A stretch of 60,654 nt of DNA, taken from the IMG/VR virus record IMGVR_UViG_3300023174_000180, positions 1 through 60,654 of that record; one strand, given 5' to 3'. How positions within the stretch are numbered: position 1 is the stretch's first letter; every line of letters begins with the position of its first letter. This document shows, one piece after another, positions 6,093 to 14,169 of this stretch. This stretch comes from a virus. Under the pieces are notes generated by a model. The model ran no database searches. It was not told the origin of the DNA and was given only the letters and a program-made list of their open reading frames with translations. The position numbers were made by a program, and so were the translations under genes.

Positions 6093-6818
6093 ATGTCTAA
6101 AAAGCATAAAAATAAACATAAAGAAGATAAGTCTGTTTCTGTGCCTCAAAGAGATAAAATTGAAGGGTTCTTAAATATTCGTGAATTACAATGGACAGAT
6201 AATCAAAAAATATTCATACAGCTCCTTCAAGATAAAAACACTAAAATAGTTCTTTGCAAAGGTCCAGCGGGAACAGCTAAAAGCTTACTTAGCGTTTATG
6301 CAGCTTTAAATGCTATCAATAGCAAGAAAATAGGTGAAATATTTTATGTTCGTAATCCAGTAGAAAGTTCTTCTCATAATCTTGGATTCCTTAAAGGAGA
6401 TCTCCATAGTAAACTTGATCCTTATTTACAGCCTCTTATGGATAAACTTCACGAGTTATTACCTAAAGGACAAGTAGATATGCTTTTAAAACAAGAAAGA
6501 GTAAAGGGATTACCAGTAGGATTCTTAAGAGGTTTAAGTATAAATGCAAGCTATATTATCTGTGACGAAGCTCAAAATTTAAGTATAAATGACCTTTTAC
6601 TCATTAAAACTAGAATGGGCAAATTTAGTAAACTTATCCTAATAGGAGATATTCGTCAATCGGATATTAAAAATAGTGGTTTTGAAAAAACTTATAATTT
6701 ATTCGACGATAAAACCAGCAAAGATAAAGGAATACATACTTTTAAGTTTGGTACAGAAGATATTATGAGAAATGACATCTTAGCTTATATTATAGAAAAA
6801 TTTGAAGAGTTGAAATAA
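6093..6818 (+). CDS. phoH: PhoH-like ATPase
   Basis: This 241-residue protein has the full PhoH NTPase domain. Walker A GPAGTAKS is at 57-64 (the family usually has GPAGTGKT), the conserved FYVRNPVE is at 84-91, GFLKGD at 98-103, GFLRG at 143-147, Walker B with IICDEAQN at 155-162, and LIGDIRQSD near 190. PhoH proteins bind ATP and are linked to RNA metabolism and phosphate stress. They are common auxiliary genes in aquatic phages. A lysine-rich N-terminal tail precedes the domain. The gene stands alone between divergent promoters and the next AGTGTAAT element. Confidence 0.9.
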   Translation: MSKKHKNKHKEDKSVSVPQRDKIEGFLNIRELQWTDNQKIFIQLLQDKNTKIVLCKGPAGTAKSLLSVYAALNAINSKKIGEIFYVRNPVESSSHNLGFLKGDLHSKLDPYLQPLMDKLHELLPKGQVDMLLKQERVKGLPVGFLRGLSINASYIICDEAQNLSINDLLLIKTRMGKFSKLILIGDIRQSDIKNSGFEKTYNLFDDKTSKDKGIHTFKFGTEDIMRNDILAYIIEKFEELK

Positions 6819-6829
6819 CTTAATAATTA

Positions 6830-6837
6830 AGTGTAAT
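6830..6837 (+). promoter_or_regulatory. AGTGTAAT phage promoter element
   Basis: AGTGTAAT ends eight bases before the ATG at 6846. A TTGAAA at 6810-6815 could serve as a weak -35 box with a 16-base spacer. Confidence 0.55.
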
Positions 6838-6845
6838 TCTTCGTG

Positions 6846-8168
6846 ATGTCACAAAATCTTCTTTTAAAAGAAATACAAAATCAGTATGATATTACTGAGG
6901 ATAATGTTCATTCTGTTGGGTATGGAAGAAAATACAAAAATGGAGTAGATACAGGAGAATTAGCTATAGTATATTCTGTAGATAAAAAAATACCCAAAGA
7001 CCAATTACCTCCTGATCAAATTTTACCAGATAGCTTAATTATAGATGGTAAAAAATATTATACAGATATTGTGGAAGCTAAAAGAATTAAACCATTAGCC
7101 AGTTGTTGGAATTATGGATTTAATAATGGATCAGTAGATGGAACAAATGTTTTGCCACATAGACAAATACAAAGACCTCTTCAAGGAGGAATATTTATCA
7201 CTAATGTTCTAGGTACATATAATAGCTCTGCTCAAACAGTCGGGCTTGGCACTTTTGGATTAATTTGCGTAGATAAAGATACTAACACCTTAGTTGGGTT
7301 AACTAACATACACGTACCTACTCCAGATCAATTTAATGCAGTAGAAAGGACTTCTACAAACTCTGCGCATGTTAGAAATGTTTTACAAACTGGAACTTTT
7401 ACTAGCGCTTCCGATGGATCACAAGTGCAAATTCCAGACTGTATTCAACAATTCAGTGAATCAGATTTTTTGTTGACCAATATTATAAATTTATTACCTG
7501 GATATGAAATAGGTAGAATTAAAAAATATCAACCTCTGAGATCTACTGGAAACGGAACAAACTATATAGATTCTTTGGTTTTTACTTTGATAGCAAGTAA
7601 AGTTAGTAATTCAGTTTCTTTTAAACAATTGGGGCAAAGTTTTTCTTCAGCATTACCTTGGGCGACAACAGCAGAACTAAATGATTTATTAGTTTCTAAT
7701 CCATATCTTTATTCATCTGGCAGAACAACAGGAAGAAAAGGGGATACTTGCAAATTAAGAATAATTTCTACTAATAATACGACCAGTCTTCTTTATGTAA
7801 GACAAGGAGTTTCAGTTCAAGCAACCATGTCAGATGTTTTTACTTTTGGATGGGAAAATCCTTCTTTATTATCTCCAGTCTATGGTGGAGATTCTGGGTC
7901 AGCTATAATAGCAGTAATAAATGGTACGCCTAAAATCATAGGATTAATTTTTGCTGGCGACGGTGCAGAAAATCAAGAAGCAACAATAGGCGTAGGATGT
8001 AGAATAGATCGTATAGCTAGTATACTAAATCTAGAAGCTTGGGATGGATCAAGTAAGAACGTAGATTCTAGTGCAAATCTCGATGTACAATATATAAATG
8101 GTCTAGATTCGGCAGTTACGAAAACTATAAATAATAAAAAATACTGGCAAGTAGGAATTTCGACTTAA
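6846..8168 (+). CDS. Chymotrypsin-fold serine protease
   Basis: This 440-residue protein carries the catalytic pattern of trypsin-like peptidases: LTNIHV with His156, SESDFLLTN with Asp207 as the likely acid, and YGGDSGSAII with Ser350. An N-terminal segment of about 110 residues precedes it (VHSVGYGRKY, IKPLASCWNYGF), and a short C-terminal extension follows. The overall layout resembles bacterial and plant NAL1-like serine peptidases. No signal peptide is present. It is followed by virion-type adhesin genes, so it may be a structural component or process tail proteins; that is inference. An in-frame GTG lies three bases upstream, but the ATG fits the promoter spacing better. Confidence 0.75.
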   Translation: MSQNLLLKEIQNQYDITEDNVHSVGYGRKYKNGVDTGELAIVYSVDKKIPKDQLPPDQILPDSLIIDGKKYYTDIVEAKRIKPLASCWNYGFNNGSVDGTNVLPHRQIQRPLQGGIFITNVLGTYNSSAQTVGLGTFGLICVDKDTNTLVGLTNIHVPTPDQFNAVERTSTNSAHVRNVLQTGTFTSASDGSQVQIPDCIQQFSESDFLLTNIINLLPGYEIGRIKKYQPLRSTGNGTNYIDSLVFTLIASKVSNSVSFKQLGQSFSSALPWATTAELNDLLVSNPYLYSSGRTTGRKGDTCKLRIISTNNTTSLLYVRQGVSVQATMSDVFTFGWENPSLLSPVYGGDSGSAIIAVINGTPKIIGLIFAGDGAENQEATIGVGCRIDRIASILNLEAWDGSSKNVDSSANLDVQYINGLDSAVTKTINNKKYWQVGIST

Positions 8169-8195
8169 TTTTATTAATTTTAATAGTTAAAAATT

Positions 8196-8203
8196 AGTGT
8201 AAC
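8196..8203 (+). promoter_or_regulatory. AGTGTAAC promoter-like element
   Basis: AGTGTAAC lies 29 bases before the ATG at 8233, farther than usual, with an AAGGA 18 bases before the start. It differs from the common octamer in the last base. Confidence 0.35.
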
Positions 8204-8232
8204 TTTTTTAAAGGAATAAGAATAGTCTATTT

Positions 8233-9705
8233 ATGGCCATAACATACGGAGAATGGAGTAATGAAATTAAGATTATATTTCCTACTAGGAGTAGTTCGTC
8301 TTCTAGCAGGAGCTCGTCTTCTAGCAGGAGCTCGTCTTCTAGTTCTTCAATAGTCCAAACTTGTCAATCTACTTCATTAAAAGTTACGACAAATAATACT
8401 GAATTTACAGGTCAAATATCAACTCCTCCAGCGCAAGCTACCTCAAACTTACTAAAAATAGATTTATCTAATATAAATTCAGGTAATAATCCAGTTTCTT
8501 ATTATGAGATTTCTATAAATGGAACAATATATAGAACAGAAAATTCTCATTTTGAATTCTTAGGCACTCTTGGTCAGATTTATTTAATACAGGCTAGAGC
8601 AGTATGCGATACAACAATAGTTAGTGGATGTAGATCTTTATCTATGACAATTTCTACAGATAATGCATTGTTCCAAGGTAATATAGATCAGCCACCAGCA
8701 CAAGCCACTTCAAATTTAATAGAAATAGATTTGTCTCAATTAAACACAACTGGAGAATTTGCATTTTATGAAATATTTAAAGACGGAGTAATATATACTA
8801 CTACTGACGATCATTATGAATTTTCTGGTACTACTGGGGAAACTTATCTTATAAAAGCTAGAGCAGTTTGTAATGCTCCATCTTCTAGTTCTTTGAGAAG
8901 TTCCAGTTCTTCAAGAAGCTCCAGCTCTTCAAGAAGCTCCAGCTCTTCAAGAGTTTCCAGCTCTTCAAGAAGCTCTAGTTCTTTTAGTATTTCTAGCGTT
9001 TCTAGTTCTTCTAGTGAGTCTTACGCTTTACAAGGCAATTTAAGTGTTTCTATCATAAGAACTGATTCTGCCACTAGAGAAGTTTTCTTTAATGTAACTG
9101 CAGATGGCCAATTAATTGATTCTGACACAAGGCAAACAGATTTAGCTAATCTAACAACTTGGGGAACTCAAAGAAATTTCTTGCAATATAGATTCGTAAA
9201 TGCTGATGCTGCATTGCCTTATGGAAGTTTAAAAACGAATTGGAAAAATCTTTTTATTTTTGATTTCAATAATAATAAATTTACAGTAGTAACTCAATCA
9301 ACCCAAACAGAAAAATCTTATTTTGATACTTTAAAAAATCAAATTGAGCAAAATAATACAAATGGTGCACTTCCTAATGTTTGGATGGAATTTAGAGTAA
9401 TAAAAACTTTAGATCCAGCATCAATTCAACCTGGTGATTTATTTTCAAAAACTTTTAAACTTAATTATTTATATAATAGTTTTTATTTATCAGATGGAAC
9501 AAATTGTGATGTTGGGGCATGCGGAAACCCAAAGGATTTTTCTGAAAGAGAAGTGCCTCCATGCTCAGGTGTAACATCTGTAGTGACAGCATTTAACGTA
9601 AGCCCATTAGCACACATAACTGATTTAAGTCTACCAACTCTAGACACAGGAGATCCATCTGGTAGAAAAATAGATATAGATGTAGGATGCGAGCCCTGCA
9701 TATAA
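8233..9705 (+). CDS. Virion adhesin-like protein with Ser/Arg linkers and duplicated beta domain
   Basis: This 490-residue protein has two low-complexity linkers of SSSSSR type at about residues 19-39 and 217-262. Between them lie two tandem copies of an 85-residue domain (about 44-128 and 134-217). The copies share PPAQATSNL, a YYEI/FYEIF strand and YLI-x-ARAVC, and look like fibronectin-type sandwiches. The C-terminal 220 residues form a separate region with several Cys residues at the end (CDVGACGN, GCEPC). A similar Ser-rich linker occurs in the protein at 58357-59559. It is probably a displayed tail or head appendage. Confidence 0.6.
   Translation: MAITYGEWSNEIKIIFPTRSSSSSSRSSSSSRSSSSSSSIVQTCQSTSLKVTTNNTEFTGQISTPPAQATSNLLKIDLSNINSGNNPVSYYEISINGTIYRTENSHFEFLGTLGQIYLIQARAVCDTTIVSGCRSLSMTISTDNALFQGNIDQPPAQATSNLIEIDLSQLNTTGEFAFYEIFKDGVIYTTTDDHYEFSGTTGETYLIKARAVCNAPSSSSLRSSSSSRSSSSSRSSSSSRVSSSSRSSSSFSISSVSSSSSESYALQGNLSVSIIRTDSATREVFFNVTADGQLIDSDTRQTDLANLTTWGTQRNFLQYRFVNADAALPYGSLKTNWKNLFIFDFNNNKFTVVTQSTQTEKSYFDTLKNQIEQNNTNGALPNVWMEFRVIKTLDPASIQPGDLFSKTFKLNYLYNSFYLSDGTNCDVGACGNPKDFSEREVPPCSGVTSVVTAFNVSPLAHITDLSLPTLDTGDPSGRKIDIDVGCEPCI
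8287..8349 (+). repeat. 18-bp tandem repeat encoding Ser/Arg linker
   Basis: About three units related to AGCTCGTCTTCTAGCAGG encode SSSSSR. Near-identity of units suggests recent expansion by slippage or recombination. Confidence 0.8.
8881..8999 (+). repeat. 18-bp tandem repeats encoding second Ser/Arg linker
   Basis: Repeated units related to AGCTCCAGCTCTTCAAGA encode SSSSSR. Codon choice differs from the first linker in the same gene, so the two arrays expanded separately. Confidence 0.8.
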
Positions 9706-9706
9706 T
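9701..9706 (+). promoter_or_regulatory. TATAAT -10-like box
   Basis: TATAAT overlaps the stop codon of the upstream gene and ends six bases before the ATG at 9713. No clear -35 box is seen. The spacing matches the other predicted leaderless starts. Confidence 0.35.
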
Positions 9707-9712
9707 AAAAAT

Positions 9713-10993
9713 ATGCCAGCATTAAGATTATATTATAGACCTAGAGGAAATGTCGTACCAATTATTAGTGGTATAGCTTACGACACTAGAAGTTCTACAG
9801 ATCCAATCGAAGTAACTCCAAAAGGTGGCCTTCCTTCTGCTGATCATATTAGGTGTTTTGTATGCAATCATTTGAGATTTGCCACTGTTACGAGCACTAC
9901 ACCAGGTCAACAGATTTCTAATATCATCCCTTGGGGAACTAATTCAAATATTATCAATAATAACGCAAATCTTGTAGCTACTACTAATATTGGCGATATA
10001 AGTGCTGGAGCTTTTCATTTATTAGCCCTAAATAAAGATGGCACAGTAACAGGATGGGGTTCAAACGCTAGTCAACAATTATCATTTTTAAATCATAATT
10101 TAACTAATGTTAAAAAAGTTTCGGCAGGTGGATATCATAGTTTATTTTTATTTAATGATGGAACGATAAGTGGTTGTGGGACTAATTATGGACAGCATAA
10201 TCTAAGATCAGGATATACGAATATTAAAGACGTAAGTGCTGGAGGTTTTCATAGTCTTGTTCTTTTTAATGATGGAACTGTTACGGGTTGGGGAGACGTA
10301 TCAGCTAACCAAGCACAAAATGTACCACAAGGGTTAACTCAAGTTGATCAGATAAGTGCAGGATCATACCATAGCCTAGCTATTATCAAAAATCCTTCAA
10401 ACTCAGCTACTCAATTAACTGGTTGGGGTGGTAGTTATAATTCTATTTATAGAAATGCAGCAGAATTACTGACTGGAGAAATTAGAGAAAATGTATTCGT
10501 TGGATTAAAAAAAGTTTCAGCAGGTACTTCTCATAGTCTGGCTATTTACGAAAAATTTATTCAAAGATCACCAGGCTCCACGATTTATGATAAATTAAGT
10601 TTTGTGACTGGTTGGGGAAATAATTCTCCATCTCAAGTAGATTCCTCTACACCAAACATACATTTAGCTGATGGAGGCAATAATTTAATAAATGCTAAAG
10701 ATATATCTGCCTCCGCTTATCACAATTTAGTTCATTTTAATGATGGAACTGTTACAGGTTGGGGTAACGCAACAGCTTTAGTTAATTTTAATAATGGTTT
10801 TTATGATAAAATTTCAGCAGGTTATGATTATTCTGTAGGAGTAAAGACTTCTACTCCTCCATTTACAGTAGAAAATTTAGATAATAATTGGCCATTTAAT
10901 GATTTATATTTTAAAGGTTGCGAAGTAGTCCTAGAACCATGTTTTTACGAATACAAATTACCACTTGTAATTAAAAAACGATTAAATAATTAA
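9713..10993 (+). CDS. RCC1-like beta-propeller protein
   Basis: This 426-residue protein has an N-terminal region of about 85 residues with two Cys (CFVCNHLRF). At least six RCC1-type blades follow, each with an SAG-x-x-HS/L turn, a FNDGTVTGWG-type strand and 45-60-residue spacing. Blade starts are visible near ISAGAFHLLAL, VSAGGYHSLFL, VSAGGFHSLVL, ISAGSYHSLAI, VSAGTSHSLAI and ISASAYHNLVH. RCC1 propellers bind proteins or carbohydrates. In a phage this is most likely a virion adhesin. It has the same orientation as the Ser-rich adhesin just upstream. Confidence 0.8.
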   Translation: MPALRLYYRPRGNVVPIISGIAYDTRSSTDPIEVTPKGGLPSADHIRCFVCNHLRFATVTSTTPGQQISNIIPWGTNSNIINNNANLVATTNIGDISAGAFHLLALNKDGTVTGWGSNASQQLSFLNHNLTNVKKVSAGGYHSLFLFNDGTISGCGTNYGQHNLRSGYTNIKDVSAGGFHSLVLFNDGTVTGWGDVSANQAQNVPQGLTQVDQISAGSYHSLAIIKNPSNSATQLTGWGGSYNSIYRNAAELLTGEIRENVFVGLKKVSAGTSHSLAIYEKFIQRSPGSTIYDKLSFVTGWGNNSPSQVDSSTPNIHLADGGNNLINAKDISASAYHNLVHFNDGTVTGWGNATALVNFNNGFYDKISAGYDYSVGVKTSTPPFTVENLDNNWPFNDLYFKGCEVVLEPCFYEYKLPLVIKKRLNN

Positions 10994-11014
10994 AATATAT
11001 TTAGAATATTTTAA
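10990..11014 (+). terminator. AT-rich hairpin downstream of RCC1-like gene
   Basis: TTAAAATAT (10990-10998) pairs perfectly with ATATTTTAA (11006-11014) around a seven-base loop, immediately after the stop codon and before the next promoter. There is no GC core or T-tract, so it may stabilise the transcript end rather than terminate. Confidence 0.35.
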
Positions 11015-11024
11015 TTTAAATAGA

Positions 11025-11030
11025 TATAAT
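11025..11030 (+). promoter_or_regulatory. TATAAT -10-like box
   Basis: TATAAT (in AGATATAAT) ends five bases before the ATG at 11036, in a 43-base gap. No -35 consensus is visible. It probably drives the zinc-ribbon/sigma/packaging cluster. Confidence 0.45.
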
Positions 11031-11035
11031 ACTCT

Positions 11036-11470
11036 ATGTTAAAGGCATATTGTTCAAATTGCGGATCTCCAACAGAATATTCTTTAGCTAAACCTAAATT
11101 TTGCACTAATTGTGGTTTTTCTTTTATAAATAATACACCTGTAGCGAATAAATCAATTCAAGTTCAACATCCAGTTAAAGCTAAAAGGATAATTAATGAA
11201 GACCACGATGAATATGAAGATGAAAACGTAGAAGTTGAAGAAATTAAAGAATTACCAAATATTGAAAATTTAGATTTTGACATAACAATCTCTCCTTCAA
11301 ATATTGAAAAAATTGGAGATTTGGCTGGTACATCAAAAGAAAATTTATTAAGAAGACAAGAGGATAATACGGCTTCACAAGCTGATGAAAAATTTTTAGA
11401 AAATTTTGCTAAAGAAGCTGGAGCTATTCGCCCAAAAAATCGCGTTAGAAAGTTGAAAAATGGCGAGTAA
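11036..11470 (+). CDS. Zinc-ribbon protein
   Basis: This 144-residue protein begins with a four-cysteine zinc ribbon, C6-x2-C9 and C23-x2-C26 (CSNCG...CTNCG). An acidic, low-complexity middle (EDHDEYEDENVEVEEIKE) and a basic C-terminus follow. Such proteins often bind nucleic acid or RNA polymerase. It overlaps the sigma-like gene by 11 bases, which suggests coupled expression and perhaps partnership in late transcription, much as T4 pairs a small sigma with a coactivator. That comparison is inference. Confidence 0.65.
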   Translation: MLKAYCSNCGSPTEYSLAKPKFCTNCGFSFINNTPVANKSIQVQHPVKAKRIINEDHDEYEDENVEVEEIKELPNIENLDFDITISPSNIEKIGDLAGTSKENLLRRQEDNTASQADEKFLENFAKEAGAIRPKNRVRKLKNGE

Positions 11471-12146
11471 AAAAACCATAAAATTTGAAAACTATATTAG
11501 GGAGATAGACCAAGAAATAACAAAAAGAAAACATAAGTGGAATTTGACTGCGATTGCTTGGATGGATTTTAATGACGTATCTCAAATATTAAGATTTCAT
11601 ATTTATAGAAAATGGCATTTATATGACCAAAACAAACCGCTAGCTCCATGGATTAACAGAATCATAAGTAATCAAATCAAAAATTTAATAAGAAACAATT
11701 ACAGTAATTATACAAGGCCATGCTTGAAATGTTCTGCTGCTGAAAATGAAGATGGATGCGCTATTTACAGTAAGCAATGCTCTCAATGTCCACTATACGC
11801 AAATTGGGAAAAAAATAAAAAAATTGCTCATGATACAAAATTGACTTTAAGTTTAGACAATCATGCAATAGAGGTTAATAGAATTCCAAACGAAAATTTT
11901 AACATAGAAGAATCTGCTAAAAATTTACATTTCAAAATGGAAAAAGTTTTAAAACCTATAGAGTGGAAAGCTTATAAATTGTTGTATGTAGATGGAAAAA
12001 ATGAGCAGCAGGTAGCTAAATTAATGGGATACAGAACAACGGAAAAGAATAGAATGGCTGGATATAAACAAATTAAAAATCTAAAGAAAGCTATAATGCA
12101 TAAAGTAAAAAAACATTTGTATAATGGCGACGTTGATATTATATGA
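11460..12146 (+). CDS. Sigma-factor-like protein with Cys-rich insertion
   Basis: This 228-residue protein looks like a small two-domain sigma factor. Residues about 38-81 resemble region 2 (DVSQILRFHIYRKWHLY, then PWINRIISNQIKNLIRNNY). Residues about 165-220 resemble the region 4 helix-turn-helix (WKAYKLLYVDGKNEQQVAKLMGY, then QIKNLKKAIM). Between them lies C88-x2-C91, C100, C107-x2-C110, which could bind zinc. It would direct RNA polymerase to phage promoters, and the AGTGTAAT elements are the obvious candidates. It overlaps both neighbours (11 bases with the zinc-ribbon gene, ATGA with the next). Confidence 0.7.
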   Translation: MASKKTIKFENYIREIDQEITKRKHKWNLTAIAWMDFNDVSQILRFHIYRKWHLYDQNKPLAPWINRIISNQIKNLIRNNYSNYTRPCLKCSAAENEDGCAIYSKQCSQCPLYANWEKNKKIAHDTKLTLSLDNHAIEVNRIPNENFNIEESAKNLHFKMEKVLKPIEWKAYKLLYVDGKNEQQVAKLMGYRTTEKNRMAGYKQIKNLKKAIMHKVKKHLYNGDVDII

Positions 12147-13237
12147 GCGAAGAAATTTTAATTCTAACGGAAGAGCATCAGTTAATCCTATTGAAGGAAT
12201 GGAATGATCGTCCACATAATCCACCATCTTTAGCTGAACTTGTTAAATTAGCTTTTGGTAGAGATGATTTAGACGGTAGAAGTAAAGAAGGTAAAGCTGT
12301 AAAACAATTTTTAGCGTCTAGGCAGATAAAACCTAAAAAAAGTCATGAATATGAAGCCAAAGGTTTAATAGATTTAACAAATGATCAAAAAGAATACATA
12401 AGTAATAATTGTAATACTATGACTGGTATTGAAATGGCTAAGATTATTTTTAAAAATGAATCATTGACTAATTTATCTCAAGAAACTAGAAGCGTGTTGG
12501 AATACATGAAAGTTATTCCAACTAATATAAAATTCAATAATACAGAAAACGAAGAGGCAGCTTCTGGCGATTATAAACCCCCAAGAAGCGAAGAAAGAAT
12601 GGTTGCAAAAATTAATAAATATGTTTTAGATGGAATTGATAAAACTAAAATTACACATGGCCAAAAAAGAGAAATTATAGCTCTAATTGGATACATGAAT
12701 ACTCATAGATTTATTCATCAAATTAATCTTTATGATAATGAACCAGATAGAGAATTATTTGAAAGTAGTTTTATAAGATATACTTATAATAAAGCTGACT
12801 TGACTCAAGAAGAAGTAGATCAATATATAGTCCTTTGTACAGAAGTTTTAATATCTTCTAATATTCAGCAAACAATCTCTGTACTTCAAAATCAAATTGA
12901 ATTAGCTATTCAAGATGATGGAAAAATTCCAATGGCTATAGTGGAAGCAAGTAATACGGCCAGAAAAGAGTATAACGATTGCGTAAATCGTCAACAAAAA
13001 TTAAATAATGATCTTAAAGTTAAAAGAAGTGAAAGATTAAGCAAGCAAGTTAAAGATACAGCTTCTATAATAAATCTTGTTCAGATGTGGAAAGAAGAAG
13101 AAAGTCGAGCTAAATTAATTAAAATGGCAGAAATGAGAAAAAAGACTTTGGAAAAAGAAATAGACAGATTATCTTCAATGGACGAAGTAAAATGTAAAAT
13201 TTTAGGTATTTCTAGAGATGAAATTTTAAATGGATGA
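12143..13237 (+). CDS. DNA-binding-type protein, candidate small terminase subunit
   Basis: This 364-residue protein has two repeated N-terminal units: SLAELVKLAFGRDDLDGRSK ending in VKQFLASRQI, and TGIEMAKIIFKNESLTNLSQ ending in VLEYMKVI. Each resembles a helix-turn-helix. A long helical region (about 255-350) with coiled-coil character follows (RQQKLNNDLKVKRSERLSKQ). Its position two genes before TerL suggests small terminase or another packaging role, but length and layout are not typical, so the call rests on context. It overlaps the sigma-like and ERCC4 genes by ATGA. Confidence 0.4.
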   Translation: MSEEILILTEEHQLILLKEWNDRPHNPPSLAELVKLAFGRDDLDGRSKEGKAVKQFLASRQIKPKKSHEYEAKGLIDLTNDQKEYISNNCNTMTGIEMAKIIFKNESLTNLSQETRSVLEYMKVIPTNIKFNNTENEEAASGDYKPPRSEERMVAKINKYVLDGIDKTKITHGQKREIIALIGYMNTHRFIHQINLYDNEPDRELFESSFIRYTYNKADLTQEEVDQYIVLCTEVLISSNIQQTISVLQNQIELAIQDDGKIPMAIVEASNTARKEYNDCVNRQQKLNNDLKVKRSERLSKQVKDTASIINLVQMWKEEESRAKLIKMAEMRKKTLEKEIDRLSSMDEVKCKILGISRDEILNG

Positions 13238-14169
13238 GTATTATATGCAAAGTAGATGGTAAAGAGTTCAAAGATGAAAAAAGTCTTCATCTTGCTCTTA
13301 GGGGTTATGGCTTAAATAAAGAAAAATATTATCATCAATATTATCCCAAGAAAGATTTGTTAACTGGAGAAACAATAAACTTTAAAACTAAAGAGCAGTA
13401 TTTAAATAGCGATTTTAACGATAAAAATAATATGAAGAAGTGGCTTAAATCTCAGCCATTAGAAAAATCTAAGGAATACTGCATTGATTTATTAAAAAAA
13501 AGAAAAAAAGATAAAAATTTAATTTATAGCCCTTCTCAAATAGAGCTTAGAACAATTATGAGCCCTTCTATAGTTTTCTATAATAAAATTTTTGATGATT
13601 ATTATGATGTTTGCTCTAGTTTAGGGTTAGAGAATAAGTTTATTCATCCTAAAAATATATCAAATCAATTTAATTTTAAATTAACTAAAGACGATACTAT
13701 GTATGTAGACACCAGAGAGCAAAATTGGTTAAAATTTAATATACCATTTGAGATTAAAACATTACCTTATGGGGACTATACATGTAGTAATGATAATTGC
13801 AATTGCTATATAGAAAGAAAAAGTTTAAGTGATTTTATAAGCACACTAAGCGTAGGAAATCTAGAAAGATTTAAAAAAGAAATACAAAAAGCTCATCAAA
13901 ATGGATCATATCTGGTTGTAGTAATAGAAGAAAAGCTCCAGAATGCTTTGAGCTTTCAATACTTGCCTCATATTAGTAAAAAAATTAAAGCTACTCCAGA
14001 GTTTATATTTCACAACGTAAGATCACTACTACAGGAATATGATAATTTACAATTCTTATTTGTTGATGGTCGAGAAGAAATGAAAAGAACAATAGAGGCT
14101 ATATTAGCATCTAAATGTTTTTATAAAAAAGCAGATCTTCAACTAGCTTACGATTTAAAACTTTTATGA
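13234..14169 (+). CDS. ERCC4-family nuclease
   Basis: The C-terminal half of this 311-residue protein has the XPF/ERCC4 nuclease core: YVDTREQ with D159, E162, Q163, then G180-D181, E194-R195-K196 and D200. This is the classic GD-xn-ERK-x3-D signature. The enzyme should cut branched or single-strand/double-strand junction DNA with a metal ion. The N-terminal 130 residues form a different domain starting with IICKVDGKEFKDEKSLHLAL, reminiscent of a degenerate zinc finger. CSNDNCNC lies between the catalytic strands. The gene is joined by ATGA overlaps to the genes on both sides, including TerL. That suggests it resolves replication intermediates before or during packaging. Confidence 0.85.
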   Translation: MSIICKVDGKEFKDEKSLHLALRGYGLNKEKYYHQYYPKKDLLTGETINFKTKEQYLNSDFNDKNNMKKWLKSQPLEKSKEYCIDLLKKRKKDKNLIYSPSQIELRTIMSPSIVFYNKIFDDYYDVCSSLGLENKFIHPKNISNQFNFKLTKDDTMYVDTREQNWLKFNIPFEIKTLPYGDYTCSNDNCNCYIERKSLSDFISTLSVGNLERFKKEIQKAHQNGSYLVVVIEEKLQNALSFQYLPHISKKIKATPEFIFHNVRSLLQEYDNLQFLFVDGREEMKRTIEAILASKCFYKKADLQLAYDLKLL

